A stretch of DNA of 41,521 bases. Source: a virus. A program made the translations under genes and the position numbers. The DNA is taken from positions 1 to 41,521 of IMG/VR virus record IMGVR_UViG_3300032326_001363; one strand, written 5' to 3'. Below, piece by piece: positions 1 through 6,109 of the stretch. Within the stretch, counting starts at the first letter, position 1; every line of letters starts with the position of its first letter. The notes beneath the pieces were generated by a model. That model saw only the letters and a list, made by a program, of their open reading frames with translations, made no database searches and was not told where the DNA came from.

Positions 1-138
1 CCAAGCCTCACGGCAGATTAAAATTGATTTGCAATTATCGCAACATGTTGCACCATTAGGATTAAAATTTACATCATATGCATCTACATAGAAAGTATTC
101 TTTCCGCAGATAGATTTTAGTGGATAAATAGCGTTCAT
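1..138 (-). CDS. Small Cys-containing protein, 3' end outside window
   Basis: An ATG at 138 opens a frame that stays open for 46 codons to the left edge, so the C-terminus is missing. The start overlaps the stop of the upstream minus-strand gene as TAATG, and a GGAGG ribosome site lies inside the end of that gene, which supports coupled translation. The visible product begins MNAIYPLKSICGKNTFYVDA and contains a Cys-Cys-x2-Asn-Cys cluster that could bind a metal. I do not recognise the family. Together with the 69-aa gene before it, it forms the leftward operon driven from the control island. Confidence 0.7.
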   Translation of the reverse strand, partial: MNAIYPLKSICGKNTFYVDAYDVNFNPNGATCCDNCKSILICREAW

Positions 139-347
139 TACTTTACCTCCAAAGGCTCAAAAACATTAACGGAAGTTTCAAGGATTATCCAACCCTCAGA
201 AACTTTTTGATCTAAGTAGTCGTTCATAGACTTTTCATCTTCGAACAATCCACCTAAATTAGATGAAGTGTAATTGCTAGAAGTCTGCAATCCAGACCAA
301 CGCAATTCATATTGTTTAGTAGTTACATTTACATTTAGTGAAGTCAT
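138..347 (-). CDS. Hypothetical protein, 69 aa
   Basis: The start ATG at 347 follows an AAAGGAAG ribosome site and lies about 50 nt downstream of a leftward extended -10 promoter (402-410). The product is small and acidic to neutral. It has a segment FEDEKSMNDYLDQKVSEGW and a hydrophobic C-terminal strand, without Cys, signal peptide or membrane segment. Family not recognised. It is the first gene of the leftward transcription unit and is coupled by TAATG to the next one. The size and position resemble small early phage genes, but no function can be stated. Confidence 0.75.
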   Translation of the reverse strand: MTSLNVNVTTKQYELRWSGLQTSSNYTSSNLGGLFEDEKSMNDYLDQKVSEGWIILETSVNVFEPLEVK

Positions 348-401
348 TTGGACTTCCTTTCTTTAGGGGGTTTACTTCTTTTTCAACCTTCTATACCTAG
401 A

Positions 402-410
402 AGTATAGCA
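402..410 (-). promoter_or_regulatory. Leftward extended -10 promoter
   Basis: On the minus strand the sequence reads TGC-TATACT. No good -35 box is seen and the spacer carries a run of six C. The predicted start is near 395, giving a leader of about 48 nt before the 69-aa gene. Confidence 0.6.
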
Positions 411-463
411 GGGGGGTCTGACATCTACTGACCAGTAATCATACCAAAACGGACATTTTGAAA

Positions 464-479
464 TGTGATGTAGGTCATG
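464..479 (+). promoter_or_regulatory. CRP/GlxR-like site 1
   Basis: TGTGA-N6-TCATG, close to the TGTGA-N6-TCACA dyad of CRP-family regulators. Its centre lies about 76 bp upstream of the predicted leftward transcription start. It belongs to a direct repeat with site 2, 41 bp apart. Confidence 0.5.
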
Positions 480-486
480 TGGATAA
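478..486 (-). promoter_or_regulatory. DnaA box 1
   Basis: TGTGGATAA on the plus strand, i.e. TTATCCACA on the minus strand, a perfect match to the bacterial DnaA box. It overlaps the end of CRP-like site 1 and has the same spacing to it as box 2 has to site 2. Confidence 0.5.
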
Positions 487-504
487 CTCACGCTCAATTC
501 TGGA

Positions 505-520
505 TGTGATGTACATCATG
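505..520 (+). promoter_or_regulatory. CRP/GlxR-like site 2
   Basis: TGTGA-TGTACA-TCATG; its core TGATGTACATCA (507-518) is a perfect 12-bp palindrome. It sits 41 bp from site 1 and 62 bp from site 3, roughly whole helical turns. Confidence 0.5.
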
Positions 521-527
521 TGGATAA
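519..527 (-). promoter_or_regulatory. DnaA box 2
   Basis: Second exact TTATCCACA (minus strand), 41 bp from the first and in the same orientation. Part of the repeat at 463-491 and 504-532. Confidence 0.5.
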
Positions 528-566
528 CCCACAACGAGGTCGGGCGTGTCGGGGCCCGCGGTCAAA

Positions 567-582
567 TGTGGTACAGATCACA
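567..582 (+). promoter_or_regulatory. CRP/GlxR-like site 3
   Basis: TGTGG-TACAGA-TCACA, one base off the CRP dyad consensus. Its centre is about 75 bp upstream of the predicted start of the rightward promoter, mirroring the distance of site 1 from the leftward promoter. Confidence 0.5.
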
Positions 583-613
583 CAAAAAATGTCCGATTTG
601 TCCGTGTCTAAAC

Positions 614-642
614 TTGACTTTTTGAGATTTCTATGCTAGTAT
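614..642 (+). promoter_or_regulatory. Strong rightward sigma70-type promoter
   Basis: TTGACT (614-619), a 17-bp spacer and TAGTAT (637-642) preceded by TGC, so both a -35 and an extended -10 are present. The predicted start near 649 gives a leader of about 150 nt ahead of the 64-aa gene. Confidence 0.75.
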
Positions 643-754
643 TACTACTATAAAATTAAATAAGAAATCCTAGTGAGCCTCTGAGCCTACCAAATAAATC
701 TAGAAATAGAGTGAGCGTAGCAAATAAGAGCAAATAACCTAGGTCAAGGAAAGC

Positions 755-773
755 GATAAACACAAGGTTTATC
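755..773 (+). promoter_or_regulatory. Leader hairpin
   Basis: GATAAAC (755-761) and GTTTATC (767-773) form a perfect 7-bp stem with a 5-nt loop, just upstream of the GAAAGG ribosome site of the gene at 799. It may stabilise the leader or affect translation. Confidence 0.4.
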
Positions 774-798
774 ACATTAAAAGAAAGGTAGTTACTAA

Positions 799-993
799 AT
801 GACTACATTATCACTATACGACAATATCGAAATTGGAGATATTATCACAATGCCTCTATCCTTTGCCTTAGTTAAATCAGGCAAGATCGTTAAGATCAAA
901 AAGTCTAATCAACACGCTAAGAGTGTGTTACTAGAATCAGGTGAGTGGTTTCACCTCTCACGCTACAAATTAGATTATTTTTTAGGAGAATAA
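799..993 (+). CDS. Hypothetical protein, 64 aa
   Basis: First gene of the rightward operon under the strong promoter at 614-642. A GAAAGG ribosome site lies about 10 nt before the ATG. The product is small and has a beta-rich pattern with Lys-rich turns (GKIVKIKKSNQHAK) and an aromatic C-terminus (WFHLSRYKLDYF), consistent with a small SH3-like or RNA/DNA-binding barrel. That is only an impression and no family is recognised. It is followed after 5 nt by the next small gene, so the set 799-1304 reads as an operon of three small genes ending at a terminator. Confidence 0.75.
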   Translation: MTTLSLYDNIEIGDIITMPLSFALVKSGKIVKIKKSNQHAKSVLLESGEWFHLSRYKLDYFLGE

Positions 994-998
994 CCAAT

Positions 999-1127
999 AT
1001 GGGAAACATTATGGATTTATTTGATCATGTCTACATCTGCGATAGTTGCGACACTCTCGCTACGGTTATCCAAAAGGGTAACACAATTACAATTAACCCA
1101 TGTCTATGCACTACTAAAGGAAACTAA
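999..1127 (+). CDS. Small zinc-ribbon-like protein, 42 aa
   Basis: Start chosen at the ATG at 999 because it has a well-spaced ribosome site (TTAGGAGA, 982-989). An upstream in-frame GTG at 945 would overlap the previous gene and has no such site. The product has Cys-x2-Cys near residue 14 (YICDSC) and a Cys-x-Cys near the end (PCLC), arranged like a minimal zinc ribbon. Family not recognised. It lies 5 nt after the previous gene and directly abuts the next. Confidence 0.7.
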   Translation: MGNIMDLFDHVYICDSCDTLATVIQKGNTITINPCLCTTKGN

Positions 1128-1304
1128 ATGAAAGTAACACTAACAACAATGTCAGGTAACACAAGAGATATAAATCTCATGACTAAGCAAGAGGTCTACG
1201 ATTTTATCGAGGTATTTAAATCAACACTACTACCTAACCAGCGTGTAAAAATTACATGTGATCTATTATGTATTGACGGCTATGTGCAGGGAAATACATT
1301 ATAG
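1128..1304 (+). CDS. Hypothetical protein, 58 aa
   Basis: The ATG follows the TAA of the previous gene without any gap and has an AAAGGAAA ribosome site inside that gene's end. The product begins MKVTLTTMSGNTRDINLM and contains an amphipathic stretch (KQEVYDFIEVFKSTLLP) and two Cys residues. No family recognised. It is the last gene before the terminator at 1363-1400, so it closes the small operon started at 799. Confidence 0.7.
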   Translation: MKVTLTTMSGNTRDINLMTKQEVYDFIEVFKSTLLPNQRVKITCDLLCIDGYVQGNTL

Positions 1305-1362
1305 AGGTGGCACCCCTCAAAATAAAACATGGGTGCATAGTCTAAAATAAAAGGCCATGCAT

Positions 1363-1400
1363 AGTGGGCATATCTCTACGGTGTGCTCACTAATTTTTTT
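1363..1400 (+). terminator. Rho-independent terminator
   Basis: AGTGGGCA (1363-1370) pairs with TGCTCACT (1384-1391) through seven Watson-Crick pairs and one G-U pair, with a 13-nt loop, followed by AATTTTTTT. It ends the 799-1304 operon. Confidence 0.7.
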
Positions 1401-1484
1401 ATTTGTTTTTTTTAAATTCATGTATCATACATCTTTACAAAATATTCAGATTTTCTCAAAACCAAAATTTTTCAGATTTTCGGG

Positions 1485-1490
1485 TATAAT
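1485..1490 (+). promoter_or_regulatory. Leaderless -10 promoter
   Basis: Perfect TATAAT only 6 nt before the ATG at 1497, without a Shine-Dalgarno. The 18-bp string GGTATAATAAATACATGG is repeated exactly at 4328-4345 in front of another leaderless gene. Confidence 0.7.
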
Positions 1491-1496
1491 AAATAC

Positions 1497-1748
1497 ATGG
1501 GTATATTAGATAATTTCGAAAATGCCTGGGACATAGATTTCCAGGAAGAACCAAAGGCTCCTGAGTTCGAATCAAGCCATGTTCCTAGAACAGACAATAT
1601 GGGTAGAGAAACATGGGTAGAGATTAACAAGACACACACTCCTCCAAACCCTTTATGGCTAGAAGATAAATGGACAACTCAATTATTCAAAGAAGAGGTT
1701 TGTGATAATTGCGGGTGTAAAGATGAATCAAATATCAAAGATCTATAA
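1497..1748 (+). CDS. Hypothetical protein with C-terminal Cys cluster, 83 aa
   Basis: The start codon lies 6 nt behind a perfect -10 box, so the mRNA probably starts at or next to the ATG. The product is acidic, rich in Trp and Pro in the middle (THTPPNPLWLEDKW), and ends with a CDNCGCKDE motif that could bind zinc. No family recognised. It runs head-on into the minus-strand gene that ends at 1749, with no terminator in between. Confidence 0.75.
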   Translation: MGILDNFENAWDIDFQEEPKAPEFESSHVPRTDNMGRETWVEINKTHTPPNPLWLEDKWTTQLFKEEVCDNCGCKDESNIKDL

Positions 1749-1940
1749 TTACCATTTACCTAATGGACACTTAGCCTGTTCAAGGGTAGTCTTAAGTTTC
1801 ATAAAACATCCACACTTTTTACATGTTTGAGTTTTTGGTCTAAACCAATCACACGATTGACAGATTTCTAGGCGGGCAGCAGCAAGACCTTCTGGTGTTC
1901 TTGGCGCATTTGGATTTAATAAATCCCAAGGCCCTACCAT
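1749..1940 (-). CDS. Cys-rich zinc-binding miniprotein (DUF6171-like)
   Basis: The product carries CQSCDWF, then TCKKCGCFMKLKTTLEQ, then a final CPLGKW: six cysteines in paired knuckles. This arrangement is familiar from small phage and bacterial proteins of unknown function resembling DUF6171; the name is from memory and needs a profile search. The start overlaps the stop of the upstream DHH-like gene by 7 nt (ATGGTAG), so the two are translationally coupled. It probably binds zinc. A role with the upstream protein is suggested only by the coupling. Confidence 0.75.
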   Translation of the reverse strand: MVGPWDLLNPNAPRTPEGLAAARLEICQSCDWFRPKTQTCKKCGCFMKLKTTLEQAKCPLGKW

Positions 1941-2710
1941 TCTACTTCATCCTTATAAGTCACGCTATACTCTCCTCCATATACTTCTGCGTATGAGATT
2001 ATATCCTTATTATATCTTATACAGGTTGTTTTGTCTACTAGTCCTGTTTGGTATTTGTATCCCCTGGTTAATTTATTAGGAAATGCAAATGACCATGCGC
2101 CTTGATTATCTAATGCCTGGTTCATTTGATCAATATACTTTTCCTTGCCTAATCGTCTTGAAACAAAACCCTGCTTACCTTCCATATAACCCATATGGTT
2201 TTCCACAGATGTGTGGACATCATTGTTCATAACAAATTGAACTTCTGGACAATCCATCAACATTGACCAATGCTGCATGTTAGGTGCATAGTTGACTTTA
2301 TTCTTGTAAGTCGAATCTGCATATGCCATGCATAGGTTGTCAGATAGGGATGTTTCAGTCTCTATTCCAAACGCGAGAAGGAAACACGTTGCGAATGGAA
2401 ACTTTTGATTGTATTGCTTGACTTTGTAATGCGTATTTGGATTAAACGATTCGACCGAAATATTGTCTTCCATAAGTCGCATATGGTTTCCAATTGATAC
2501 ATAGTCTGGAGAGTTCATATCGCAGTCAACGAATAGACAGTCTTTTGGATCAATGCCATCCGCGAGAACTAAAAGATTTTTATCGTATGTACCTACCACT
2601 GACGAACCATTATATTTTGATAACAACATTGCCGACATGAGTCCATCGATATCTGGCGAGACTATCAACTTTTTGGAGTACGCAATGGTATCCAGAATTT
2701 GTTTTTTCAA
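1934..2710 (-). CDS. DHH-like phosphoesterase-fold protein
   Basis: Starts at TTG (2710), chosen because AGGAG lies 7 nt upstream on the minus strand and no earlier ATG fits. Near residue 19 it has SPDIDGLMSAMLL, matching the first DHH/RecJ-type motif (DxDGxxSA). FVDCDMNS follows near residue 60 as a likely second metal-binding motif. The later signature DHH is not intact: the corresponding place reads IGNHM, so activity is uncertain. At 258 aa it is shorter than RecJ and lacks a visible DHHA1 domain. Known members cleave phosphodiester bonds in oligonucleotides or cyclic dinucleotides, so nucleic-acid processing or signalling defence is possible. Coupled to the Cys-rich miniprotein. Confidence 0.6.
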   Translation of the reverse strand: MKKQILDTIAYSKKLIVSPDIDGLMSAMLLSKYNGSSVVGTYDKNLLVLADGIDPKDCLFVDCDMNSPDYVSIGNHMRLMEDNISVESFNPNTHYKVKQYNQKFPFATCFLLAFGIETETSLSDNLCMAYADSTYKNKVNYAPNMQHWSMLMDCPEVQFVMNNDVHTSVENHMGYMEGKQGFVSRRLGKEKYIDQMNQALDNQGAWSFAFPNKLTRGYKYQTGLVDKTTCIRYNKDIISYAEVYGGEYSVTYKDEVEW

Positions 2711-2729
2711 AACACTCCTAAAAATGTGA

Positions 2730-2735
2730 TAGAAT
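2730..2735 (+). promoter_or_regulatory. Extended -10 promoter for holin-like gene
   Basis: TGA-TAGAAT, 10 nt before the ATG at 2746 and without a Shine-Dalgarno. It overlaps the divergent signals of the minus-strand DHH-like gene. Confidence 0.5.
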
Positions 2736-2742
2736 TAATTTT

Positions 2743-2751
2743 ATTATGACA
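2743..2751 (-). promoter_or_regulatory. Possible leftward promoter for DHH-like gene
   Basis: The minus strand reads TGT-CATAAT, an extended -10-like box, about 33 nt upstream of the TTG start. It overlaps the first codons of the divergent gene at 2746. Confidence 0.35.
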
Positions 2752-2961
2752 GTGCAAGATTGGGCTTCCCTTTTAGTAGCCATCTTAACAATTGTATCAT
2801 CAATCGCCTTTGCAATCAAGTGGCTTGTAAAACATTATCTTTCTGAACTCCGCCCAAATGGTGGATCTAGTGTAAAAGACCAGGTCAATAGGCTTGAAAT
2901 AAAAGTCGACAAACTGTATGACATTTTAATTGAAAATCGAGTTTCAGATTCTAATAAATAA
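2746..2961 (+). CDS. Holin-like membrane protein with coiled coil, 71 aa
   Basis: Residues about 7-28 (ASLLVAILTIVSSIAFAIKWL) form one transmembrane helix. The sequence LRPNGGSSVKDQVNRLE and a C-terminal amphipathic helix with heptad spacing follow. The PNGGSS-then-coiled-coil arrangement is common in small membrane proteins and putative holins of actinobacterial phages (established knowledge, recalled). It would insert in the host membrane and allow endolysin release. However, the endolysin gene lies about 9 kb away, on the other strand, and has its own signal peptide, so this could instead be another small phage membrane protein. Confidence 0.6.
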   Translation: MTVQDWASLLVAILTIVSSIAFAIKWLVKHYLSELRPNGGSSVKDQVNRLEIKVDKLYDILIENRVSDSNK

Positions 2962-3119
2962 GATATACTCTATATACTATATATAAGATATCTTCTATAT
3001 ATTTAACTTAAAGATAGATCTTTTTTCTTATATATTTTAAGTATACACGAACTTTCTAAGTTTGTCAAGTTTCCTTTTCCTGGCTAGAAAAAATTGATTA
3101 TTGTGTTATAATTTTACGT
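2962..3119 (+). promoter_or_regulatory. AT-rich intergenic region, weak terminator and promoter
   Basis: No gene is seen here. It holds an AT-rich dyad around AAGATATCTT (2977-3000), then AAAGA-TAGA-TCTTT followed by a T run (3010-3027), which may be a weak terminator. It ends with the extended -10 TGT-TATAAT (3104-3112), 7 nt before the next ATG. Confidence 0.5.
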
Positions 3120-3506
3120 ATGAGTACAATATCTTCTATTGAACAGGTAGGCGCAGAGCCAATCAATATTAAATGGAAAGTAGTTCGTGGTGATACCGCA
3201 ACTCTAAGGGTAGACTTTTTAGAAGATGATGAAACAACAGAAATAGATATTGATGATTGGACAGTTTCAGCAACGTCATACGATTCTTCTGGGGACTTGT
3301 TAGACGAACTCACTGTTACTAAATATGATGGATATGTTATTGTTACAGCCCCTTCAGACTTAACAACGTTCTGGGGAAATGGTTATAAAAATGTTGTAGC
3401 AAACCTACCTTTTGATGTTCAGATCATTACAGACGATGATGTTGTTTGGACTCCAATTATTGGAACAATTAGTGTATACAGTGATATAACTCCAGGTGGA
3501 CTATGA
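3120..3506 (+). CDS. RGDT-type beta-sandwich virion protein, copy 1
   Basis: Leaderless start, 7 nt behind TGT-TATAAT. The N-terminal part reads IKWKVVRGDTATLRVDFLEDD and then alternating beta strands up to VVWTPIIGTISVYSDI. The same plan (a Lys/Arg-Gly-Asp-Thr strand followed by a beta sandwich of about 120-130 aa, ending in a strand before a short tail) is found in the genes at 4342 and 12023. Such proteins accompany phage baseplate or fibre genes and look like BppU-N-type adaptor domains (inference). It probably forms part of the tail tip or connects fibres. The ATG of a 29-aa gene overlaps its stop codon. Confidence 0.65.
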   Translation: MSTISSIEQVGAEPINIKWKVVRGDTATLRVDFLEDDETTEIDIDDWTVSATSYDSSGDLLDELTVTKYDGYVIVTAPSDLTTFWGNGYKNVVANLPFDVQIITDDDVVWTPIIGTISVYSDITPGGL

Positions 3507-3592
3507 TAATTAAAATTACTTCCCCTGCAGTAACGCCAGCAAAAGTTATAAAAGTCGATGACAAAACATTTATAATTAAAACTGGTGAATGA
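3503..3592 (+). CDS. Tiny coupled ORF, 29 aa
   Basis: Its ATG overlaps the stop of the upstream gene as ATGA, and its own TGA overlaps the ATG of the collagen-like gene, so three genes are chained. The product begins MIIKITSPAVTPAKVIKVDD and ends FIIKTGE, two short beta strands without Cys or membrane segment. The place corresponds to the small coupled genes after the other RGDT proteins (4731 and 12424), so it may be a shortened relative or a coupling peptide. Function unknown. Confidence 0.5.
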   Translation: MIIKITSPAVTPAKVIKVDDKTFIIKTGE

Positions 3593-4326
3593 TGAGTATT
3601 AGTCGTAAAGCAGAAATTCCAGGTAATCAAAAAAATAAACCTTCTTATGGCAAAGTTGTTGAAGAAGAAAAAACGGCTCCAGAGCCCGATATAGACTATA
3701 GAATACTTGTAGGGCCACAAGGACCTCAAGGACCAACTGGAAAGGCTGGAGAGGCTGGTCCAAAAGGCGATAAAGGGGATCCTGGAGAAAGGGGACCAAA
3801 GGGTGAAAGAGGACCTGCTGGAGAAACTTTATATATAAATAAAGAAGGTGTTGAAACACAACCAACAAAATCTGGTTGGGCATATTATGAAAATTTAAAC
3901 CAAGAGCAAATATTTTTAGGATTAGATAAAGGTGACGAGGGCTGGGTAGACCTATTAAATGATTCTAAAGGACAAACAATAGAAAAACATTTGCCAATAG
4001 GAAAAGTAAGTTTGTGGAATACAGAAACACAGAAGTTAAATTTTAAACAATTAGACATTGGCACAAGGGTAGAGATGGTTTATAATTTTGAAATAGAAAC
4101 ATTTGATAATAATGTTGAGGTTTGGCTAAGGACCTACTCTGTTCCCGCTGTAAATGTTTCACAGTTTGTTGCTAATCTAAAATATAAGTACACTTATGAC
4201 TTTTCAATTTCTCAAACACTGTATATTTTAAATGAAAAAATGAAACGAGCAAATGTTGTTCCACAAATAAGAACTGACCTAGATTCTGCCGTAAAGGTCA
4301 AATCCTTTACAGTCCATATTTCTTAG
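3589..4326 (+). CDS. Collagen-like tail fibre protein
   Basis: Residues about 42-80 form uninterrupted Gly-X-Y triplets (GPQGPQGPTGKAG through GPKGERGPAGE), with Pro often in X and Lys in Y, as in bacterial and phage collagen-like proteins that make trimeric triple helices. The remaining C-terminal 165 residues are a globular, aromatic domain of unknown fold that probably gives trimer registration or receptor binding. Two ATG codons (3589, 3592) compete; the first overlaps the stop of the 29-aa gene. The triplets contain sites that collagen prolyl and lysyl hydroxylases act on, notable because such oxygenases are encoded nearby. Confidence 0.8.
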   Translation: MMSISRKAEIPGNQKNKPSYGKVVEEEKTAPEPDIDYRILVGPQGPQGPTGKAGEAGPKGDKGDPGERGPKGERGPAGETLYINKEGVETQPTKSGWAYYENLNQEQIFLGLDKGDEGWVDLLNDSKGQTIEKHLPIGKVSLWNTETQKLNFKQLDIGTRVEMVYNFEIETFDNNVEVWLRTYSVPAVNVSQFVANLKYKYTYDFSISQTLYILNEKMKRANVVPQIRTDLDSAVKVKSFTVHIS

Positions 4327-4329
4327 TGG

Positions 4330-4335
4330 TATAAT
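4330..4335 (+). promoter_or_regulatory. Leaderless extended -10 promoter
   Basis: TGG-TATAAT, 6 nt before the ATG at 4342, no Shine-Dalgarno. Sequence identical to the promoter at 1483-1500 over 18 bp. Confidence 0.7.
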
Positions 4336-4341
4336 AAATAC

Positions 4342-4731
4342 ATGGCATTTCCAGGCACTTATAATTTTGACTATTATCGTGGTGATACATTTAGGTTTGT
4401 TGTATCCCCAAAAGATTCTACAGGAGCAGCATTTGCTCTTTCTGCTTATAAATCAGCAAGTCCAGCAAGAGATGCAATTTTTACAATAGCAGACGCTAGA
4501 GGCAGTACCAGAGAATTAGTCCTAACATCTAACGGATCTTCAGATTTAGGTGCATCTATCAACACTTCAGACAATACAATAACATGTACGATTACTCCTG
4601 ATGGAGGAAGAGATCTAGAGGGTGGCTCAACTTATTATTATGATCTTGAAATTTATAATGGTGCAGCACTTAGATATACTTTGTTAACTGGCACAATTAC
4701 AGTTCAAGATGATGTTACTGGGGCAGTTTAA
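4342..4731 (+). CDS. RGDT-type beta-sandwich virion protein, copy 2
   Basis: A leaderless gene of 129 codons. It begins MAFPGTYNFDYYRGDTFRFV, with the same RGDT strand as the proteins at 3120 and 12023, and ends in the strand RYTLLTGTITVQDD. The middle alternates strands and Ser/Thr/Gly-rich turns, typical of virion beta domains. It is likely an adaptor at the tail tip or fibre base; the exact role is inferred from repeated association with fibre genes. The stop overlaps the ATG of the next gene as TAATG. Confidence 0.65.
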   Translation: MAFPGTYNFDYYRGDTFRFVVSPKDSTGAAFALSAYKSASPARDAIFTIADARGSTRELVLTSNGSSDLGASINTSDNTITCTITPDGGRDLEGGSTYYYDLEIYNGAALRYTLLTGTITVQDDVTGAV

Positions 4732-5279
4732 TGCCAGAGGTAGTTGTCCTTGATCCCGAACTTTCTGTTTATGGCCCAGTAGAAGAAATTACTGTATCAG
4801 TTGACATTGGACAAACTGGCACAAGAGGAAGCAAACAATTTGTTGGAACTGGGTTGCCAAGTGGTTTAACAATTGCAGAAACTCCACTAGCAAACGATAT
4901 GTATTTAGATGTTTCTACTTCAGAACTTTATCAGTATATTGATAACGTCTGGACTATTGTTGGTAAGTTTGCTCCACTAACATATAACGTTAATGAAACT
5001 GTCACTTTTATTTCTGGAAGCGCAGATTTTACATATGACATTAATGATATGTTTGGAATAACAGAAACAACTGGAAGTTTTGTTGTACACCACAACATTA
5101 TTGGAACAGCAAATGTTATAGCCTCTGTGATAACCCAGCCAACACTAACTGCTACTGATCTAGACTTTACAATTAAGGCTAAGTCTTTGAGCGGATCAAC
5201 CTGGTCAAATTTATCAGGGGATTATGATGTAATGATTTCAATTAGCATAGGGGAAGACAACACATCTTCTGCTTCTTAG
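4731..5279 (+). CDS. Putative tail fibre or tip protein, 182 aa
   Basis: Coupled to the upstream RGDT gene by TAATG. It begins MPEVVVLDPELSVYGPVEEI and contains QTGTRGSKQFVGTGLPSG, then LANDMYLDVSTSELYQYIDNVW. That second stretch is a pattern seen in many phage fibres, where a short strand-turn unit reports on the chain exit (GDMYLDxxTGxLYxYxxxxW type). The C-terminal 110 residues are beta rich with Thr and Ser. It is likely a structural fibre subunit. No catalytic motif is visible. Confidence 0.55.
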   Translation: MPEVVVLDPELSVYGPVEEITVSVDIGQTGTRGSKQFVGTGLPSGLTIAETPLANDMYLDVSTSELYQYIDNVWTIVGKFAPLTYNVNETVTFISGSADFTYDINDMFGITETTGSFVVHHNIIGTANVIASVITQPTLTATDLDFTIKAKSLSGSTWSNLSGDYDVMISISIGEDNTSSAS

Positions 5280-5290
5280 AATAACTATGC

Positions 5291-5296
5291 TATAAT
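5291..5296 (+). promoter_or_regulatory. Extended -10 promoter, near leaderless
   Basis: TGC-TATAAT, 9 nt before the ATG at 5306, no Shine-Dalgarno. Confidence 0.65.
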
Positions 5297-5305
5297 ATTT
5301 AGACT

Positions 5306-6109
5306 ATGGCAGCCACAAATATAGGAAGTTCTAAGTATCCCCTAGCAAAAATTCCAGCAATGGCAGATCCAGCCGATATACAGGTTGCGCTTAAATACTA
5401 TCATTGGGGTCAAGAAACAGAGCCAGAAACAACTCCTGCGTCTGCTGGAATTTCAAGGTATTTAGATGAACTTGACGGAAGAATAGATACACTTGAAACA
5501 GACATTGATAATGTTGTTTTAACATCTGTGGTTGATGCTAGAGGTGATTTGATTGTAGGCACCGCAGATAATGCTGTTGATAATTTGACACGTGGTAGCG
5601 ATGGACATATTTTAACTGCAGACTCAACACAAGGCACATTTGGTCTTAAATGGGCTGCACCTACAGCAGCATCAACTTCAACACCTGGAGTTGTTCAATT
5701 GTCAGATTCAACATCAGAGACTTCATCAGTTAAAGCAGCAACACCAACTGCAGTCAAAGCAGTTCAAGATACTAAATCTGCGTTAGATTTTACTATTTTA
5801 GAAAAAACAGCAAATCACGCATTGGTTTTGTCAGATGCATATAAAATTATTGAAATGAATTTAACATCAACTGCAAATACAGTTACAATTCCACTTAATG
5901 CAACTCAAGCATTTGCAATTGGTTCACAAATTACAATTATTCAAACTGGAACTGGAGCAACAACAGTAGTAGTAACTGCAGGAGTTACACTAAATTGCAC
6001 ACCTCAAGTTTCTTCAAATGCAGCAAAATTAAGAACACAGTATTCATCTTGTACATTAATTAAACGAGCAACCAATACTTGGATTGCAATTGGCGATCTG
6101 AGTGCATAA
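5306..6109 (+). CDS. Tail fibre protein
   Basis: The N-terminal region has PADIQVALKYYHWGQ and a short coiled coil (YLDELDGRIDTLETDIDNV). The phage-fibre repeat STPGVVQLSDSTSETSS then leads into a Lys/Ala helix (residues about 128-155). The C-terminal 110 residues (from LEKTANHALVL to WIAIGDLSA) form a beta domain closely resembling the C-terminus of the large fibre at 15558, including the RxQ(W/Y)SSxTLxKRAxNxW signature. Shared C-termini suggest a trimerisation or receptor-tip domain used by both fibres. Followed by the Hint-like protein through a TAATG overlap. Confidence 0.75.
   Translation: MAATNIGSSKYPLAKIPAMADPADIQVALKYYHWGQETEPETTPASAGISRYLDELDGRIDTLETDIDNVVLTSVVDARGDLIVGTADNAVDNLTRGSDGHILTADSTQGTFGLKWAAPTAASTSTPGVVQLSDSTSETSSVKAATPTAVKAVQDTKSALDFTILEKTANHALVLSDAYKIIEMNLTSTANTVTIPLNATQAFAIGSQITIIQTGTGATTVVVTAGVTLNCTPQVSSNAAKLRTQYSSCTLIKRATNTWIAIGDLSA

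Larger units (their letters stand above)
348..798. promoter_or_regulatory. Non-coding divergent control island
   Basis: This 451-base stretch between divergent genes holds no convincing gene. It contains a leftward promoter (402-410) and a rightward promoter (614-642). Between them lie two perfect DnaA-box sequences, three 16-bp CRP-like dyads and a short GC-rich patch (541-560) that stands out from the AT-rich surroundings. Downstream of the rightward promoter is a leader of about 150 nt with a GATAAAC/GTTTATC hairpin (755-773). The density of sites suggests a regulatory switch or replication-control region. Confidence 0.75.

Noticed and set aside
463-532. Two 41-bp-spaced direct repeats considered as the start of a CRISPR array
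   Set aside because: Only two units, spacers do not look like independent sequences, and the repeats are explained by CRP-like dyads plus DnaA boxes.
2962-3119. A tRNA or small structured RNA in the AT-rich gap before the first RGDT gene
   Set aside because: No cloverleaf or conserved T-loop sequence could be found; the stems are short AT dyads.
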